A stretch of DNA of 24,224 nucleotides from Ettlia oleoabundans (lineage: Eukaryota; Chlorophyta; Chlorophyceae; Chlamydomonadales). The notes below the pieces were generated by a model. The model was not told the DNA's origin and did not search any database. It worked only from the letters and a program-made list of their open reading frames with translations. The stretch lies in contig JAAMXP010000414.1 in assembly GCA_019693395.1 (NCBI GenBank), positions 1 through 24,224 on the forward strand, read 5' to 3'. Shown here piece after piece: positions 21,852 through 24,224 of the stretch (the stretch's first letter is position 1; the number at the start of each line of letters is the position of its first letter). Position numbers and translations under genes: made by a program.

Positions 21852-24188
21852 CTACCACTGCTGTGCCGCACCGTACTGCCCGCTGCCTGCATCTGCCACA
21901 TCAGAATAGGCAGCCCCCGAGTAAGCTGAATAGCTGGAGTCCCGAGGATAGTCATAATCAGCAGCCTCTTCTCCTAGTTCGGGGTAGCCGAGCACCTGTG
22001 GAGGGAGGAACGACGGCAGGCAAGCAGTCTGAGAAGGCAGCGTGTGGTGGGCAGAGGTTGACAGGTATTGTCCCAGCAGACGCCTCTTCGTTCCACAAGC
22101 TGTCGCCCTGACAACTGGATTTCAGCAGCTGCCGCTATCAACCTCAGCATACGCCTCCTGTCCTGCACCGCCAAGGTCCCCCATTCCCTCACACTCATAC
22201 CCACACACGGTTGCCGATGCCAGTTACTGGTGTAAGTGCCAATTCCCCATATGTCTGACCCCCTCGGATGCACCCCCCACCCCCCCACCCACCCTTCCCC
22301 ACCCCCCAACACACCCACCTGCATGTCGTCTCGGTCGTCCAGCGGCTGTGTGAGCCCCACACGGATCAACTCCTGCAGAACCTCCGCAGGGGACAGCGGT
22401 GCGTCCGCGACAGCCGCCTGCAGGAAGGAAAGGAGGTGGGGCCAGGGTGTGGAGCGAGGCGTGTTGGCAAGGGAAAGGTGCAACCACCGGCTGCCATGTG
22501 AATCATGACTGTCAGCTTTCCCCTTAAAGAACACTATCATACCGTCCTTTTGAGCACCGGCTTAAGCCCCAACTTTCACGCCCACCCAGTGTCTGCATGA
22601 GCACACAAATTCACGAATGCACCATCCCACCAGCACGACTCCAGGTTAGACCCACCTGTCGGAAGATGAGGGCGCCCGGGCTGAGATCTGGTGTTGTGCA
22701 CACGTCGCTGACCACCACCTCCCCCGTCTCCACCTGCATGTACCCAGCCACCTCTGCCGCACCGCTCAGACCCAGCCGGTCTGCCACCATCTCAAACCGC
22801 AGCCGCGCGCTGGCAACCGCGTTGGGCTGGGCCAGCGTGGCAGGGGGTGGGGTCAGGTCAAAGGCGCCGGTCAGCAGGCGGCGGGGCGCACTGCTGGCAG
22901 CGCTATCGCCGACTTGGTCCTGCCCTTGGACCTGCCCCTGTTCACCGCCCAGCTCCTGAGCTGCCGCCCGCAGCGCCTCCGCCTCCTCCTCGTCCTCCAC
23001 CTCTGCTGCCTCCTGTAGCAGCGTGAGCTGCTGTGCACGCTGCATCACGTCAACCACGCTGTCGGGCGCGCCATGCGGCTGCGCCTCCCGCAGCTGTACC
23101 ACCCGCACGCTGGGGCCCAGGCATCGCATGCGGCCCGCACCGCCCAGCAGCACAGCCGACACAGCCAGCCACTCGTTGCTGCTGGCGGCAGGCCAGTGCA
23201 GGGCCTCAGCCAGCGCATCCCCAGCGGCCTGACCAGGGAAGGCCTGGCTCTCAGGCACCACGACGCTGCCATCCACGCTGTGCAGCACCTGCAGGCCAAG
23301 GGGTAGTGCAGCAAGATACTTATAGCGGCAGGTGTGCAACACACGTGGGGAGCTGGCAGCATGGGAGTGACCTCAGGCTCGCTCAAGCTGACTTTGTGTC
23401 CTGCTATTGACCAATGCAGGCGCCCTCGGTGCCCCACCTCAAAGCCCCGCCTCTGCCTTGTCGTGACAACCAACTCTGCACCCAGAAGCCTCCACCTCTT
23501 CCTGCCCAACCAATCACCCATCCACCCTGTACCCCTTTCTAGCACCCACCCGGACAGGCTCGGTGACGATCCAGGGCTCCACAACAAAGAGGGCGGGTGG
23601 CGGCACAGGCATGGCCACGTCAGCACCGCCAAGCAGCTCCCCTGGTATCAAGGCAGCCCACCCCTCAACAGCCTGCACACACAGCAAAGGCAGCAGCGGG
23701 GTAAAGGTTAGGCAGAGGAACGGGGGCAGGGAATTGAGGGACCGCAGCAGCAGGGGCACAGGGGGACGTGTGTTGTAAGCAGGGCAGCAGAGCTAAAAAA
23801 AGGCGTGAAGCCCATTGCCTGGGCGCTAAATCTGACACGCAACAAGCCTAACAGTGAAATGAAGGAACGCCACATACTGGCAAGAGCCCCGCTGCCCCCC
23901 AACAGTCAGCCAGCCATGGAGGCAACTCCATTTTCTTATCATCCGGCCCAAACCCAACACACCCTCCTAACCAGCCACCCAACTAGGCACCGTCAGCCAC
24001 CCTTGCAGCCTGCCAGGCCCTCCTCTCACCCCACCTGTGAGTAGATCATGAGGTCCCGCCCGCTGCTGGCCCGCATAGTCCCCAGGCCGTTGCAGGCTGA
24101 GGCGGGCTTTATGCAGAGCGACACGGGCCCCGCACCCAGCGAGGTGCGCAGCTGCTCAAACAAACGGTTCGCAGCCGACTCGTCAGAG
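21852..24188 (-). CDS. D-alanine--D-alanine ligase-like protein, C-terminal part with degenerate ATP-grasp site (partial)
   Basis: Five exons, all junctions phase 0 with GT donors: 24035 to about 24188 (or beyond the edge), 23550-23672, 22656-23288, 22319-22417 and 21852-21995, stop TAG at 21852-21854. The sequence follows the plant Ddl ATP-grasp domain: SLCIKPAS, ALFVVEPWIVTEPV, GAFDLTPPPATLAQ, ADRLGLSG, MQVETGEVVV. Ddl joins two D-Ala for peptidoglycan; moss and some other plastids keep this pathway. Here KPSREGSS-type Gly loop residues are changed, the Arg-Ile-Asp motif is AEVAG (22740-22760), and the Glu-x-Asn magnesium ligands read SDVCTTP (22686-22709). Land-plant Ddl is a tandem fusion of two ligase units, so this may be a non-catalytic second unit. 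An acidic/Gln-rich insert and a Tyr-rich tail (7 Tyr in 47 aa) are unusual. The 5' end is outside the window. Confidence 0.75.
22271..22307 (-). repeat. G-rich tract just inside the last intron of the ligase-like gene
   Basis: The plus strand has six C runs of three to seven. The sense strand is therefore G-rich and starts about 11 nt after the GTGGGT donor at 22318, so the nascent RNA could form a G-quadruplex beside the 5' splice site. Confidence 0.6.
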
Positions 24189-24210
24189 CACTGCATGGCG
24201 CGCCCGGGGC

Positions 24211-24224
24211 GGGGGGGGGGGGGG
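24211..24224 (+). repeat. 14-G homopolymer at right window edge
   Basis: In the minus strand this is a C run immediately upstream of an ATGCAG acceptor for the first visible exon of the ligase-like gene, so it may be a natural pyrimidine tract as well as an assembly break. Confidence 0.8.

Overview
The window looks like nuclear DNA of a green alga (Chlorophyta). The reasons are many short introns (mean near 150 nt), GC-rich exons, TGTAA-type poly(A) signals downstream of two stop codons, a plant-type D-Ala-D-Ala ligase-like gene, and a Ser/Pro-rich wall-protein-like stalk in a surface protein. Nothing suggests an operon, phage, CRISPR or transposon. Both window ends are G homopolymers, so this is probably a whole contig with a gene cut at each end.

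Layout. (1) 139-382, plus strand: the last two exons of an unidentified membrane protein gene, with TGTAA at 434-438. (2) 757-20779, minus strand: one complete gene. I could join 51 exons with consistent phase into a 12,567-nt CDS, or 4,188 residues plus stop. The order is signal peptide, TIG, TIG, PA14, a repeat block, TIG array, second PA14, TIG array, G8, beta-helix, G8, beta-helix, Ser/Pro-rich stalk, transmembrane helix and cytoplasmic tail. This is the architecture and length of animal fibrocystin-L (PKHD1L1, about 4,240 residues). (3) 21852 to the right edge, minus strand: the 3' five exons of a D-Ala-D-Ala ligase-like gene whose ATP-grasp catalytic residues are largely replaced.

The first two genes converge, with their poly(A) signals about 150 nt apart. 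The second and third are tandem on the minus strand, separated by about 1.07 kb. I see no functional link between the three genes.

Most unusual points: six to eight of the 50 introns of the fibrocystin-L gene appear to start with GC rather than GT; a (CCTG)n microsatellite forms the 3' splice site of intron 17; there is a second PA14 module; and the ligase-like domain looks catalytically dead. All splice sites were read by eye. Phase continuity across 51 exons is strong support, but junctions 1, 14, 16, 32 and 35 are less certain.
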